This document shows positions 55,140 to 64,000 of a stretch of DNA of 64,000 nt, in pieces. The stretch comes from Agrobacterium rosae. Its GTDB lineage: Bacteria > Pseudomonadota > Alphaproteobacteria > Rhizobiales > Rhizobiaceae. A program made the position numbers and the translations under genes. The stretch is from assembly GCF_002915175.1 (NCBI RefSeq), contig NZ_NXEJ01000012.1, positions 244,334 to 308,333 of the forward strand. Reading direction: 5' to 3'. Below the pieces are notes generated by a model. It saw nothing but the letters and a program-made list of their open reading frames with translations. It made no database searches and had not been told where the DNA came from. Numbering within the stretch: the stretch's first letter is position 1; every line of letters starts with the position of its first letter.

Positions 55140-56080
55140 GCGCCATTGTGGACATCTTAGCTTCCGCCGGGATGTGGGCTGCGGTTCTCAGAATCGCGAC
55201 GCCTTTGATACTGGGAACGCTGGGCGCGGTTTTAAGCGAGCGCGCAGGCGTGCTCAACCTCGGCATTGAAGGCATCATGACTTTCGGCGCGATGATCGGC
55301 TGGCTCTCCGTTTACAACGGTGCCGATCTCTGGACGGGCTTTCTGGTGGCTGGGCTTGCCGGAGCAGCGTTCGGAATGTTGCACGCGCTGCTGACCGCTA
55401 CTCTGGGCCTGTCGCAACACGTATCGGGACTGGGGGTGACGCTGTTCGCATCCAGTTTTAGCTACTACGTATTTCGCCTCATGGTGCCAGTTGGCGGCAC
55501 GCCGCCCACGATCACGCCGTTCCAGCCGATTTCCATTCCCGGCTTGAGCGATCTGCCGTTCATTGGCCCCGCCGTTTTTGCGCAGACGCCACCAACCTAT
55601 GCTGCAATCGTTATCGCCCTGCTGTTTGCCTACGTGATATTTCGCACACCGCTTGGATTGGCGATCCGAATGACCGGTGAAAACCCGCATGCAGCTGAGG
55701 CGCAGGGTATCAACCCCATGGTGGTGCGCTACGGAGCCGTGATTGCAGGAAGTGCTTTTATGGGCATGGCGGGCGCCTTTCTGACCTTGTCCGCATTCAA
55801 CAGCTTTTTTCCCACCATGGTGCAAGGACGCGGCTGGATCTGCATCGCGCTGGTGGTCTTTGCATCCTGGCGGCCGCAACGAGCATTGATCGGTGCGCTG
55901 CTCTTTGCGTTTTTCGATGCGTTTCAGCTTCGTCTTCAGACGGTGCTTGGCGGTGCAGTTCCCTATCAGATTTTCCTGATGATCCCTTATGTTCTGTCGA
56001 TTGTGGCGCTTGCAGTGATGGCACGAAGCGCCCGCGTTCCACAGGCACTCATGCAACCCTATCGGCGTGGCGAACGCTGA
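55136..56080 (+). CDS. BMP-type nucleoside ABC transporter permease 2
   Basis: A 314-residue NupQ/YufQ-type permease: LSERAGVLNLGIEGIMTFGA near the N-terminus, FRTPLGLAIRMTGENPHAAE in a cytoplasmic loop, and several helices. It is coupled to permease 1 through ATGA. Sixteen bp separate it from the deaminase-like gene, which has its own AAAGG site. Confidence 0.9.
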   Translation: MSAIVDILASAGMWAAVLRIATPLILGTLGAVLSERAGVLNLGIEGIMTFGAMIGWLSVYNGADLWTGFLVAGLAGAAFGMLHALLTATLGLSQHVSGLGVTLFASSFSYYVFRLMVPVGGTPPTITPFQPISIPGLSDLPFIGPAVFAQTPPTYAAIVIALLFAYVIFRTPLGLAIRMTGENPHAAEAQGINPMVVRYGAVIAGSAFMGMAGAFLTLSAFNSFFPTMVQGRGWICIALVVFASWRPQRALIGALLFAFFDAFQLRLQTVLGGAVPYQIFLMIPYVLSIVALAVMARSARVPQALMQPYRRGER

Positions 56081-56096
56081 TCAAGAAAGGCCCGTT

Positions 56097-57389
56097 ATGT
56101 TCGATATCATCATCCGCAATGCCAATCTGCCCGATGGACGCAGCGGTTTCGACATTGGGGCAAAACATGGCAAAATCGCTGCCATCGAAAAGCGGATAGA
56201 CGCTCAGGCGGCTGAAGAAATCGATGCAAGCGGCCGACTGGTCTCTCCGCCCTTCTGCGACCCACACTTCCACATGGACGCCACGCTTTCGCTCGGCATG
56301 CCGCGCATGAATGTTTCCGGCACATTGCTGGAAGGTATCGCGCTGTGGGGTGAGTTGCGCCCGACCCTGACCAAGGAGGCTCTTGTCGAGCGTGCGTTGC
56401 GCTATTGCGATCTGGCCGTCAGTCAGGGCTTGCTGTTCATCCGCAGTCATGTCGATACGTCCGATCCGCGGCTTGTGACCGCAGAGGCGCTGATCGAGGT
56501 ACGCGAGCGCGTAGCACCCTATATTACATTACAGCTGGTCGCCTTCCCCCAGGATGGCTATTACCGTGCCAAAGATGGTGAGGCCTCGCTGGAACGTGCG
56601 CTGGACATGGGCATCGATATCGTCGGCGGAATACCGCATTTCGAACGCACCATGGACGATGGGCGACGCTCGCTCGAAGCGCTCTGCCGCATCGCCGCTG
56701 AACGCGGCCTTCCGGTTGATATTCACTGCGACGAGACCGACGATCCCATGTCGCGACATATCGAGACGCTTACCAATGAGACTGTGCGCTATGGTCTTCA
56801 GGGCCGTGTCGCTGGCTCCCATCTGACCTCAATGCATTCGATGGACAATTACTACGTTTCCAAGCTCATTCCGCTGATGGCGGAAGCCGAGATCAATGTG
56901 ATCCCCAATCCGCTGATCAACATCATGCTCCAAGGTCGCCATGATACCTACCCGAAACGCCGAGGCATGACGCGCGTGCGAGAATTGATGGCCGCCGGTC
57001 TCAACGTCTCCTTCGGTCAGGATTGCACGATGGACCCGTGGTACTCAATGGGCTCGGCAGACATGCTGGAAGTTGGACACATGGCCATTCACGTCGCCCA
57101 GATGGGTGGCATTGAAGACAAAACGAGAATTTTCGAAGGTCTGACCGTCAACTCCGCGAAGACCATGGGGCTTGAGGGCTACGGATTGGAAGTCGGATGT
57201 CATGCCGATCTCATCATCCTGCAAGCAGCCGATGTGACGGAGGCCCTGCGGTTGAAACCAACCCGCTTGTTTGTGCTCAAAAATGGCAAGGTGATCTCCC
57301 GAAGCGCGCCGCGGATCGGAGAATTGTTTATCGACGGCCGACCATCAAGTGTCGACCCTGGTCGCGATTACGTGCCGACTAAAATATGA
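56097..57389 (+). CDS. Cytosine-deaminase-like amidohydrolase
   Basis: A 430-residue metal-dependent amidohydrolase of the CodA group. Metal ligands lie in DPHFHMDATL (His-x-His), VDIHCDETDD, SHLTSMHSMD and GQDCTMDPWYSMGSADML. No signal peptide. The family deaminates cytosine and related rings such as isocytosine or creatinine; the specific substrate is not established. ATG 56097 follows AAAGG; a GTG at 56067 would overlap the permease. It ends the BMP operon, which supports a role on the imported nucleobase-type compound. Confidence 0.88.
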   Translation: MFDIIIRNANLPDGRSGFDIGAKHGKIAAIEKRIDAQAAEEIDASGRLVSPPFCDPHFHMDATLSLGMPRMNVSGTLLEGIALWGELRPTLTKEALVERALRYCDLAVSQGLLFIRSHVDTSDPRLVTAEALIEVRERVAPYITLQLVAFPQDGYYRAKDGEASLERALDMGIDIVGGIPHFERTMDDGRRSLEALCRIAAERGLPVDIHCDETDDPMSRHIETLTNETVRYGLQGRVAGSHLTSMHSMDNYYVSKLIPLMAEAEINVIPNPLINIMLQGRHDTYPKRRGMTRVRELMAAGLNVSFGQDCTMDPWYSMGSADMLEVGHMAIHVAQMGGIEDKTRIFEGLTVNSAKTMGLEGYGLEVGCHADLIILQAADVTEALRLKPTRLFVLKNGKVISRSAPRIGELFIDGRPSSVDPGRDYVPTKI

Positions 57390-57538
57390 AGTGTTGAAAC
57401 TTTAGGTGTATATTGGTGCTCTTGATGGCAATCGAACGCTGCACCCTTAGTTCGGCTAAGCTGCTATTCCGCGTACCATTAAACCTCCTCTGGACGCTTC
57501 TCAGGCAGCAGTGAGGGGTCCGCCAGTACACGAAATAG

Positions 57539-58797
57539 TCATACGTCCTCGGGATAGAGACGAGGGAAAAGGGTATCGAGCGCTTGGACTGGAAAGCGCA
57601 GCGACACAGGCCCCTTTTCGGTAACTGACGCAAGCAGGCTCTCATCCGTCAGCGCCTTTAGAACGCGCCGCGCCGATCGATCTGGCAGGCCAGTGATACG
57701 CGAAGCCTCTCCCCGTTCAAATTATCCGCGCACAAGGGCTTCCTGAAGTAAGGGCGCGCACTCGTCAGGCAAAGTTTCCTGACGATAGACATAACGCTTG
57801 AGGCGTCCCCCTAGTGTTTTGAGTTCAAACAGGCTGTCCATGTATTCGAGCTGATCGAGACACACGCGCAGAAACCAACTGGTGAACAGTTCCAGTCCCT
57901 TGAGCGACAGGTTGCCCAGTCCATCGCGGTCGCCCTGACGTGGCTCGTCTGCCCAAGCCATATGCTGCTTATATTCGGCCCGTCCTTCAGGCCCCCCGGC
58001 CAGGCCTAGAGCCAAGCCGCGGGAAGCTGACCAGAGACCATGAGCTCCCACTCCGGCCGCTTGTGCCATCGCATGACTCATCAAACGGCTAACTCGGCCG
58101 TTGCCGTCTGGAAACGGATAGATGTAGTTGAAACGGTGATGCGCGGTCGCCATCGCAAAAAGGCGGGCGCTACGGCTCCTCCCAACCGCCATCATCGCTT
58201 CTTCAGGAGCCGGCTGGAAGGCGAACCGCTGATGAAATCGGGCACGCGATCGCTCGCAGGAGGCAAATGCCTGCCGACCTCGACGTCCTGCTCCTCCCCT
58301 CGCCGCCATTCGCCGGGCGTCATAACAAAGCTGTGGTGGTTACCAACAATCGTCAGCATCTTTACTGTTGCGCCATCATAAAAGGCGCGGTGAAGGTAGC
58401 GGATGAATTCAAGCGATGCAGGATCAGGCAACGTCCCTGCCGCCTCTCGCTCGTCGATCTCCTGCTGAACACGATAGTGGGCGACTGCTTCGATCTTGAG
58501 GTCGCGCCGATCGTCCTCGGGCTTAATTCCCTGCAGGGCCTGCTCGATCTCACGTGGTCGGGTGTTGTGGCCTTCGATCAGATTACTATAGTAGGTGTTC
58601 ATGATCCTGACGGTGCGGGCCAGTTGGGCTGCGGTTTCAGGATGGAGAGCCCGGCCAAGTCGTTCGGCCCTAGCGACAATCTCAAGCGAAATGTCCAGCA
58701 GTTCGCCACTGGGATGCTCGATACGCGCCGGTTCGATTGGCCGATATCCAGTTTCCTTATATCGTTTATATATATGGGTTTTTTGTCGATTTACCAT
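57539..58797 (-). pseudogene. Fic-family protein gene, frameshifted and stopped
   Basis: The start at 58797 gives an N-terminal Fic helix with the class-II inhibitory motif (YYSNLIEGHNTRP, Ser-x3-Glu-Gly). A frameshift near 58240 is followed by the catalytic loop [20 protein letters not shown], an intact Fic AMPylation motif. The frame then reaches TAA near 57720, directly followed in frame by FERGEASRITGLPDRSARRV and a final TGA at 57539, the expected winged-helix tail. One shift and one nonsense codon make the gene non-functional. Fic proteins normally attach AMP or other groups to targets. A 150-bp gap to the deaminase gene shows nothing else. Confidence 0.88.
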
Positions 58798-58970
58798 CAC
58801 ATTTGGCCCATCTTTTGGCCGATATTATCGTCAGCACTATAGCCCCGTCATCAAGACACGACCCACCCAATCACCAAAAAGAACTCCAGCAATGACACTC
58901 GGTTAGTCTTCCCTGGCAAATCTTTGCGAACTTGTGGCCTTTCCATTGCGATGTTCATATTAGTTTACTC

Positions 58971-58990
58971 GCCTTGAACGGATACGAACC
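58971..58990. repeat. tRNA-3'-end-like motif B upstream of VapBC
   Basis: GCCTTGAACGGATACGAACC, similar to motif A (41636) and motif C (59704). It is about 100 bp before the VapB start. It lacks a complete tRNA fold. The flanking region 58801-59090 otherwise holds only the operator described next. Confidence 0.35.
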
Positions 58991-59044
58991 TACAACCCGG
59001 TAAACATGGAGATATTAGCTGCACCCAACGAGTCGTAGATTTGT

Positions 59045-59058
59045 GCACCAAATGGTGC
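59045..59058. promoter_or_regulatory. GCACCA-AA-TGGTGC operator for VapBC
   Basis: A perfect 6-bp inverted repeat with a 2-base centre, 32 bp before vapB and just left of a TATACG -10-like box. The position fits autorepression by the VapBC complex (inference). Confidence 0.5.
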
Positions 59059-59090
59059 TATACGAGCTACTCATTTACGGGAGCTAGAAT

Positions 59091-59291
59091 ATGCGATCGA
59101 CCATAAATCTTGACGACAATCTTATGGAACGGGCCAAGTCCCTCACGGGCACCAAGGAAACAGCAGCTCTCGTCCGACAAGCGCTCGAGACGCTTGTGCG
59201 TGTGGAATCCGGCAAACGCTTGATCGCGCTTGGCGGCTCTATGCCTGAGGCTGAGGCATCGCCTCGCCGACGGAGCGACGTGGCCAAGTGA
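59091..59291 (+). CDS. vapB: VapB-type antitoxin
   Basis: A 66-residue antitoxin: MRSTINLDDNLMERAKSLTG forms the DNA-binding beta-strand and helix of the small VapB/DUF2191 group, followed by ETLVRVESGKRLIALGGSMP and a basic tail that should embrace the toxin. The stop overlaps the toxin GTG (GTGA). GGGAG lies nine bases before the ATG. Confidence 0.9.
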   Translation: MRSTINLDDNLMERAKSLTGTKETAALVRQALETLVRVESGKRLIALGGSMPEAEASPRRRSDVAK

Positions 59292-59671
59292 TCCTGGTAG
59301 ACACCTCGATCTGGATAGATCATTTTCGATACGACGACGCAGAACTAAAAAAAATCATCAATGATGACCAGTTGCTTTGCCACCCGTTCGTTGTCGGCGA
59401 ACTGGCGCTCGGTGGCCTAAGAGAACGAGGCGCAGTTCTAGCTTTCCTAGCAGCTCAACGCGAAGCAATGATCGCGACCCACGCAGAGGTAATGATGATG
59501 ATTGATCGCCATTCGATATTCAGCATGGGGATTGGTTACACAGATGCCCACTTACTGACTTCAACGTTGCTCGACCGGCGATCAAGCTTGTGGACAAGAG
59601 ATAAGCGCCTAGCGGCCGCAGCGCAAAAAGTTGGTGCGGCACTTTATCCGCATGCGCACGCCTCTCATTAA
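59288..59671 (+). CDS. vapC: VapC-type PIN-domain toxin
   Basis: A 127-residue PIN ribonuclease with metal ligands in LVDTSIWIDHFR (Asp), VVGELALGG (Glu), GYTDAHLLTS (Asp) and LWTRDKRL (Asp). The start is GTG, coupled to vapB. VapC toxins cleave specific tRNAs or rRNA. It is intact and lies between motif B and motif C, in a region otherwise made of broken genes. Confidence 0.92.
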   Translation: MILVDTSIWIDHFRYDDAELKKIINDDQLLCHPFVVGELALGGLRERGAVLAFLAAQREAMIATHAEVMMMIDRHSIFSMGIGYTDAHLLTSTLLDRRSSLWTRDKRLAAAAQKVGAALYPHAHASH

Positions 59672-59703
59672 CAATAACGCAAGGACCGCTCAGCAATATT
59701 GAC

Positions 59704-59723
59704 GCCTTGAATGGATTCGACCC
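59704..59723. repeat. tRNA-3'-end-like motif C after VapBC
   Basis: GCCTTGAATGGATTCGACCC, the closest of the three to a tRNA T-arm in minus orientation. It lies 33 bp downstream of vapC; motif A lies 23 bp downstream of the other toxin gene. Confidence 0.35.
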
Positions 59724-59781
59724 ATCGGCTCCTCATTTAAATCAACGCTTGATCACTGAATTGTTCAGATCCTAAAGAAGT

Positions 59782-60020
<239 letters not shown>

Positions 60021-60299
60021 ATTCTATCTCGCGACACCCGAAAAATGCTTTCGCCGGACGCTCACGTTGAAATCCCAGCTGCCACCAAAAGGCGCCTGGG
60101 ACTCGATGACGAGTGCTCGTGGATTGTTCTGACAGAAAGTAACCGTTTTGTATGGCCCGGACCCGACGTCAGGCCGATGGACGGTGAAACCGGCTATTAC
60201 GGCGCGTTCCCACCAGCCCTGTTTGACGAAGTTAAAGCCAAGGAACTCCATTATATTATTAATTACAATTTGATCTCATCGCTTTGTATCGCACTGTAA
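60021..60299 (+). pseudogene. C-terminal part of a small plasmid-type toxin-like protein
   Basis: Reading through ATG 60045: VEIPAATKRRLGLDDECSWI then VLTESNRFVWPGPDVRPMDG and ALFDEVK. I recall this pattern as the C-terminal half of a widespread alphaproteobacterial protein annotated as a PemK-like or plasmid maintenance toxin. The N-terminal half is missing, being replaced by another gene tail in the same frame that ends at 60020. Probably not functional. Confidence 0.4.
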
Positions 60300-60730
60300 A
60301 GAATACCTGTACGGCCGCTTTGTACAAAAGGGCGTTTTGTGTGAAGCTGGTTATTAATAACCGCCCGCTTCTTGGCGAAAGGCGACACCAGTTCGCTTCG
60401 TATAACACGGGGATGTACTTAGTGCGAAGTTGCCGTCGTCGGTCATAATAAGTCCAACTCAATCGGCCCTATGTCTCAACCATAGAAGTGATACACGATT
60501 ACCGAAAGGAGAACGCGGCATGGTATAGCTAGCGCTCTTACGAGCTCCGACAAGACGATTGGGCGAGCAGTATAGTCGTTGCTCGGTACCGGATTTTTGT
60601 CCCAGCCACTTACCATTTTTCTCTCTCCAATTACGAAACGAAACCATGTTAACGGTTAAGTTGAGAAAATGACAAGATCGACTTTTCGAACCACCGGTCT
60701 ATTCTCATTCATCTAGTCCTGACATAGGTG
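60300..60730. other. Unassigned intergenic stretch
   Basis: No gene, RNA or repeat supported in about 430 bp. A minus-strand frame near 60460-60650 has no recognisable motifs. The composition is more AT-rich than that of the flanking genes. Confidence 0.4.
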
Positions 60731-61624
60731 TTACCTCACTACATACAATTTCCACGGATGCTCTTCTTTGAAGCCAAGTACGTCGCGGGCCTTGCGATTC
60801 GAGAGCGGTGCTTCGTCCTTTCCCATTTCCCGTAGGATCGGCGTATCAGGGCAGTATTTGGTGAGAAACTCAGCGGTCGAAAGATCGGCAGTAATTGTGT
60901 CATTGACCGCGTTGAAAATCTGAAATCCTAATCCATCTTTTTCGATGCATAGGTGAACGAGATTGCCGAGATCTCGCGCGTCCACGTAGCTCCAGGCATT
61001 GCGTTTTCTGGACATAGGATCGTCAAGAAAAGCTGGAAACTTAGAATATTCATGTGGTTCTATGACGTTGGCGATGCGCAGCGCGTAGATGTCTGCCCCG
61101 TAGCGCATGGCAAACGCACGCGCCGTCTTTTCATTCAAAAGCTTCGACAGGCCATAGCTGTCCATTGGGTCGGAATCGTAATTCTCATCCAGTGGGAATG
61201 CATGGAAATCCTTGTCTCCTTCTGCAAAACAGACACCGTAGGTCGTCTCGCTCGAGGCAATAATGACCTTGCGAACGCCCAGCTTCATAGCTGCTTCGAT
61301 GACATTGTATGTGCCGACCACATTAGCTTCGAAGGTCTTGTTGTCAGGCTCGATCAACACGCGGGGAATGGCTGCAAAATGGACGACGGCATCAGGCGCA
61401 GATGGAGGAACGCCCTCTTCGAAACCGTCAAAGCCAAAATGTGTTGTCAGTGCATTGAAAACCTGACCGCTGTCGGTGATATCTGCGATCAGCGTGTTTA
61501 CCCCTTGCAGATCCAAGGGCTTTAGGTCGACGTTCAAAACGGAATAGCCCTTTTCCAGCAACTTTGGAACGGCATGGCGCCCAGCCTTGCCTGTGCCACC
61601 TGTAAAGACGATACGCTTGGTCAT
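60731..61624 (-). CDS. NAD-dependent sugar epimerase/dehydratase
   Basis: A 297-residue extended SDR. It begins MTKRIVFTGGTGKAGRHAVP with the GxxGxxG loop, has VVHFAAIPRV, SSETTYGV and catalytic YGLSKLLNE (Tyr-x3-Lys). The DVDLK-like LNVDLKP suggests NAD preference. AAGGGGG precedes the ATG at 61624. The substrate is probably a sugar or sugar acid, perhaps uronate dehydrogenase-like, but this cannot be fixed. It has no operon partners in the window. Confidence 0.85.
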   Translation of the reverse strand: MTKRIVFTGGTGKAGRHAVPKLLEKGYSVLNVDLKPLDLQGVNTLIADITDSGQVFNALTTHFGFDGFEEGVPPSAPDAVVHFAAIPRVLIEPDNKTFEANVVGTYNVIEAAMKLGVRKVIIASSETTYGVCFAEGDKDFHAFPLDENYDSDPMDSYGLSKLLNEKTARAFAMRYGADIYALRIANVIEPHEYSKFPAFLDDPMSRKRNAWSYVDARDLGNLVHLCIEKDGLGFQIFNAVNDTITADLSTAEFLTKYCPDTPILREMGKDEAPLSNRKARDVLGFKEEHPWKLYVVR

Positions 61625-62060
61625 ATCTGGCCCCCTTGTAGAGCTAACTCGCTTCAAAACGGTCGATCGGCAGCCAACTGAGCACGACAATTATGTGCAT
61701 CGCTGGTTTGGCACTAGCATACGATAATAATTCGGGCCAGCTTACAAGTAAGATATGTTTTGAGGGGTTTTCAGCAGTTAAATTTGTTGAAAGCACTCTG
61801 ATGATAGGAGGGCGCTCTTGAGCCAATTCGATCCGGCGGCATCAATTAGGCGCTGGTGGATCTGGCAGGGAGCGATGGGGAACCATCGCCCTACCGGGGC
61901 CATTTATGTCACGCTTGTCTAAACCTGAAACATCTAAATTTCCGATAGGTCAGAGTATCTGCGCACACAAAAAGGCATCAGGGCAGACTGAAATCAATGC
62001 TTTCCGATCCTCCGTTCATCTCTTACGCCTGTCTCGGAAAAAACGAAAGCAGGGACGACA
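61625..62060. other. Divergent promoter region
   Basis: About 435 bp between the divergent epimerase and creatininase genes. No gene supported. The AT-rich centre (about 61680-61790) should contain both promoters. ACGACA just before 62061 gives only a weak ribosome-binding site. Confidence 0.4.
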
Positions 62061-62858
62061 ATGGGAAAGCCGTTTTACTGGAATGAATTGAACACCCTCG
62101 ATTTTGCGGGCTTGTCCGTGGAGCGAACCATTGCCGTCTTGCCGATCGCTTCGACCGAACAGCACGGCCCTCACCTCCCCGTGGCGACAGATGTCGCTAT
62201 TGCAAACGGAATGCTGGCGGAACTCAGGGCTCAGCGACCGGATGATCTCGACTTCCTCGTCCTGCCGACACAGGAAATCGGCAAAGCCAATGAGCATATA
62301 TATGGTCCCGGCACACTATCACTCGGCCCCGAAATACTCATCCCGGCCTGGACGGCGATTGGCGCCAAGGTGGCAGAGGCGGGCGTTCGCAAAATGGTGA
62401 TTGTCAACTCCCACGGCGGCAATGTCGATATCATGAGCATTGTTGCGCGTGAGTTGCGCGTCAGACATCAGATGGCGGTTGTCAGCACGCAGTGGGGCCG
62501 GTTCGGCAACCCAGACGGCATGATCTCCGAGCATGAACAGAAATTCGGGATTCACGGCGGGGATGTCGAGACGTCGCTGATGCTGCATTTGCGTCCTGAC
62601 CTCGTGCGGATGGAGCACGCCCAGAATTTCACGTCCAAGGCCGAGTGGATGAAAGAAAAGTCGCGGTTCTTGCAGCCCCTTCCACCGCACTCCTTGGCCT
62701 GGATTGCTCATGACCTCAATCCCCACGGCGTCGTCGGAAATGCGGCGGCCGCCACGGCAACCAAGGGCGAAGCCATCTGCCGTCATCAGGTCGCTGGCTT
62801 CATCGACCTGTTGCGCGACCTGTCAGACTATTCACTGGACAATCTCTATGTGAAGTGA
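62061..62858 (+). CDS. Creatininase-family amidohydrolase
   Basis: A 265-residue metal-dependent hydrolase. Metal-binding motifs are PIASTEQHGPHLPVATD (Glu and His, about 30-45), NSHGGNVDIM (His) and GIHGGDVETSLML (His/Glu). The family includes creatininase and FAPy or riboflavin-precursor amide hydrolases; the substrate cannot be chosen from sequence alone. It overlaps the oppositely oriented LysR gene end by 13 bp. Confidence 0.9.
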   Translation: MGKPFYWNELNTLDFAGLSVERTIAVLPIASTEQHGPHLPVATDVAIANGMLAELRAQRPDDLDFLVLPTQEIGKANEHIYGPGTLSLGPEILIPAWTAIGAKVAEAGVRKMVIVNSHGGNVDIMSIVARELRVRHQMAVVSTQWGRFGNPDGMISEHEQKFGIHGGDVETSLMLHLRPDLVRMEHAQNFTSKAEWMKEKSRFLQPLPPHSLAWIAHDLNPHGVVGNAAAATATKGEAICRHQVAGFIDLLRDLSDYSLDNLYVK

Positions 62859-63817
62859 GCGCCTTCGCTTCTGTCCGGTTGACGTTGCGGCGGTATATGC
62901 CCCTTGGCTTCCAGCTCCGCCACAAGTTCTGCCAGTCGAGACAGCAGGAATTCTACGAAGAGACTGGTCACCGTATCGAGCGAAGAGCGGGACCGCGCGA
63001 AGAGCTTCATCGGTTGATGCCGAGGATGTGGGCCAGCCAACGGTCGAAAGACGAGTTCCCCTCGACGGCATTCCGACAGAACATCGAGGGGGTTGAGCAG
63101 CGTCAGCCCCGTACCCAGCTTGACCAGTTGCTTGAGCATGTCGGACGCATTGCTCTCCACAACCGGTTGGACGGCAACGGAGAGTGGCGCGAAAGCCAGA
63201 TTGATGACGTTGCGAAGACTGGTGCCTGACTGTGCGAGGACCAAAGGTTCTTGTGCGATATCGGCAAGGTCGATTGGCCCCTCGCCTGCCAAACGGTGTC
63301 CTGGCGGCAGGACGGCACCAATTGGTATGTCAAAATTTGCAAGTGTGCGAATACCGGGCGTTGCCGGGATATTGAAGCCAAGGCCGATATCCACTTCGCC
63401 GGCCAGAACGGGTGAAATCGTGGTCGACGGGCCATCATTGCGCAGATGGACATGAACTCTTGAATGCTGGGCGATGAAACTGGCGACAATGTCTGGCAGC
63501 GGTCCCGCGGCGAGACCGACGGTCGCGACCATCGAAACCTTGCCCGCCTGAGGCGTTTTCAATCCGCGAATGCGACCTTCCATCCGCTCATAGGTCTTGA
63601 GAACTTCGCGGATGTGTTCGATGCACAATTCTCCTGCTGCCGTCAGCCTCAGCCCTCGCGGCATACGCTCGAAGATCGGCGCACCCAACTCTTCCTCCAA
63701 GGCCAGTATCTGGCGGTTGATCGCTGATGATGCGACGTTCAGCCTGGCAGCAGCCTTGCGGATCGAACCACATCTGGCAATCTCATCGATGTAGCGAAGT
63801 TTTCGTGAGTGCAGCAC
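62846..63817 (-). CDS. LysR-family transcriptional regulator
   Basis: A 323-residue LysR regulator. It has an N-terminal winged helix (KLRYIDEIARCGSIRKAAAR, NVASSAINRQILALEEELGA) and an effector domain with TVGLAAGPLPDIVASFIAQH. Its 3' end overlaps the creatininase gene. It diverges from whatever starts at the right edge, so it probably controls that transcript and perhaps the hydrolase. Confidence 0.92.
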   Translation of the reverse strand: MLHSRKLRYIDEIARCGSIRKAAARLNVASSAINRQILALEEELGAPIFERMPRGLRLTAAGELCIEHIREVLKTYERMEGRIRGLKTPQAGKVSMVATVGLAAGPLPDIVASFIAQHSRVHVHLRNDGPSTTISPVLAGEVDIGLGFNIPATPGIRTLANFDIPIGAVLPPGHRLAGEGPIDLADIAQEPLVLAQSGTSLRNVINLAFAPLSVAVQPVVESNASDMLKQLVKLGTGLTLLNPLDVLSECRRGELVFRPLAGPHPRHQPMKLFARSRSSLDTVTSLFVEFLLSRLAELVAELEAKGHIPPQRQPDRSEGAHFT

Positions 63818-63968
63818 GGAAGAACCCTTTGCTCAAATTTAAGGAAGGCTGCCATTTTCAGCAGTCGGTTTCGCAAGCGATGCCGTAAAGGCATCAATGC
63901 GCACGAATTTTGATGCTTTTCAAAGATCAATGCAACAGCTCAAATGAAAGGGAACAGGCACGCCTACG

Positions 63969-64000
63969 ATGCCGGTAAAAGGGGAACAGATCGAAATGTT
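63969..64000 (+). CDS. Possible 5' end of a gene running off the window
   Basis: An ATG at 63969 and another in frame at 63996 open a frame to the window edge. AAAAGGGGAA before the second looks like a ribosome-binding site. Only about ten codons are visible (MPVKGEQIEM), so no product can be named. The position, divergent from a LysR gene, is typical of a target gene. Confidence 0.3.
   Translation, partial: MPVKGEQIEM

Noticed and set aside
58971-59723. Complete tRNA genes at the T-arm-like motifs
   Set aside because: The sequences do not fold into full cloverleaves and lack anticodon and acceptor stems.

Overview
The window looks like an accessory segment of a rhizobial genome (Agrobacterium/Rhizobium group, Alphaproteobacteria). 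The evidence is the moderately high G+C, the many ABC importers with LysR, GntR and XRE regulators, GGDEF/EAL proteins, rhizobial-type chemoreceptors, FitAB/VapBC modules, an IS66 element with three ORFs, and many decaying genes. No rRNA, complete tRNA, CRISPR array or replication origin was seen.

Layout. 1-1.5 kb: xthA (cut by the window edge), a small conserved gene, and a chemoreceptor 3' fragment beside an IS-derived inverted-repeat element. 1.9-7.3 kb: a cysteine-free periplasmic protein of the molybdopterin-binding fold coupled to a GGDEF-EAL protein, then an EAL-PAS-PAS-PAS-GGDEF protein. 7.5-10.3 kb: a protease remnant and an IS66 element. 10.3-13.35 kb: a fluoride-response operon on the minus strand (fluoride riboswitch, CLC channel joined to a DUF190 domain, crcB with an in-frame amber codon, EamA permease, small ORF). 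13.6-17.9 kb: CSS-EAL and PAS-GGDEF proteins, a CsbD gene and two broken regulators.

18.0-23.8 kb: a quaternary-amine type ABC importer, a HutC-type regulator and a HutH-family lyase whose MIO-forming Ala-Ser-Gly is replaced by Ser-Ala-Gly. This suggests uptake and cleavage of a histidine-betaine-like compound by a non-MIO route. 23.8-26.6 kb: a PhnD-like protein, a membrane desaturase and a divergent XRE regulator. 26.7-38.8 kb: one long minus-strand peptide-uptake island (M20 amidohydrolase, DppF/D/C/B-like subunits, gamma-glutamyltransferase, polysaccharide deacetylase, SDR, two tandem binding proteins, GntR regulator), apparently for import and stepwise hydrolysis of a gamma-glutamyl or N-acyl conjugate.

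39.5-45.1 kb: two chemoreceptors flanking a FitAB/VapBC module. 45.5-50 kb: LysR, broken uracil-DNA glycosylase, TehA/TDT transporter, broken DsbA, IS3 tail and featureless DNA. 50.2-57.4 kb: a BMP-type nucleoside importer with an amidase and a cytosine-deaminase-like amidohydrolase. 57.5-60.3 kb: gene remains (Fic, nrdF tail, toxin-like tail) around a second VapBC module. 60.7-64 kb: a sugar epimerase, a creatininase-family hydrolase, a LysR regulator and possibly the start of another gene.
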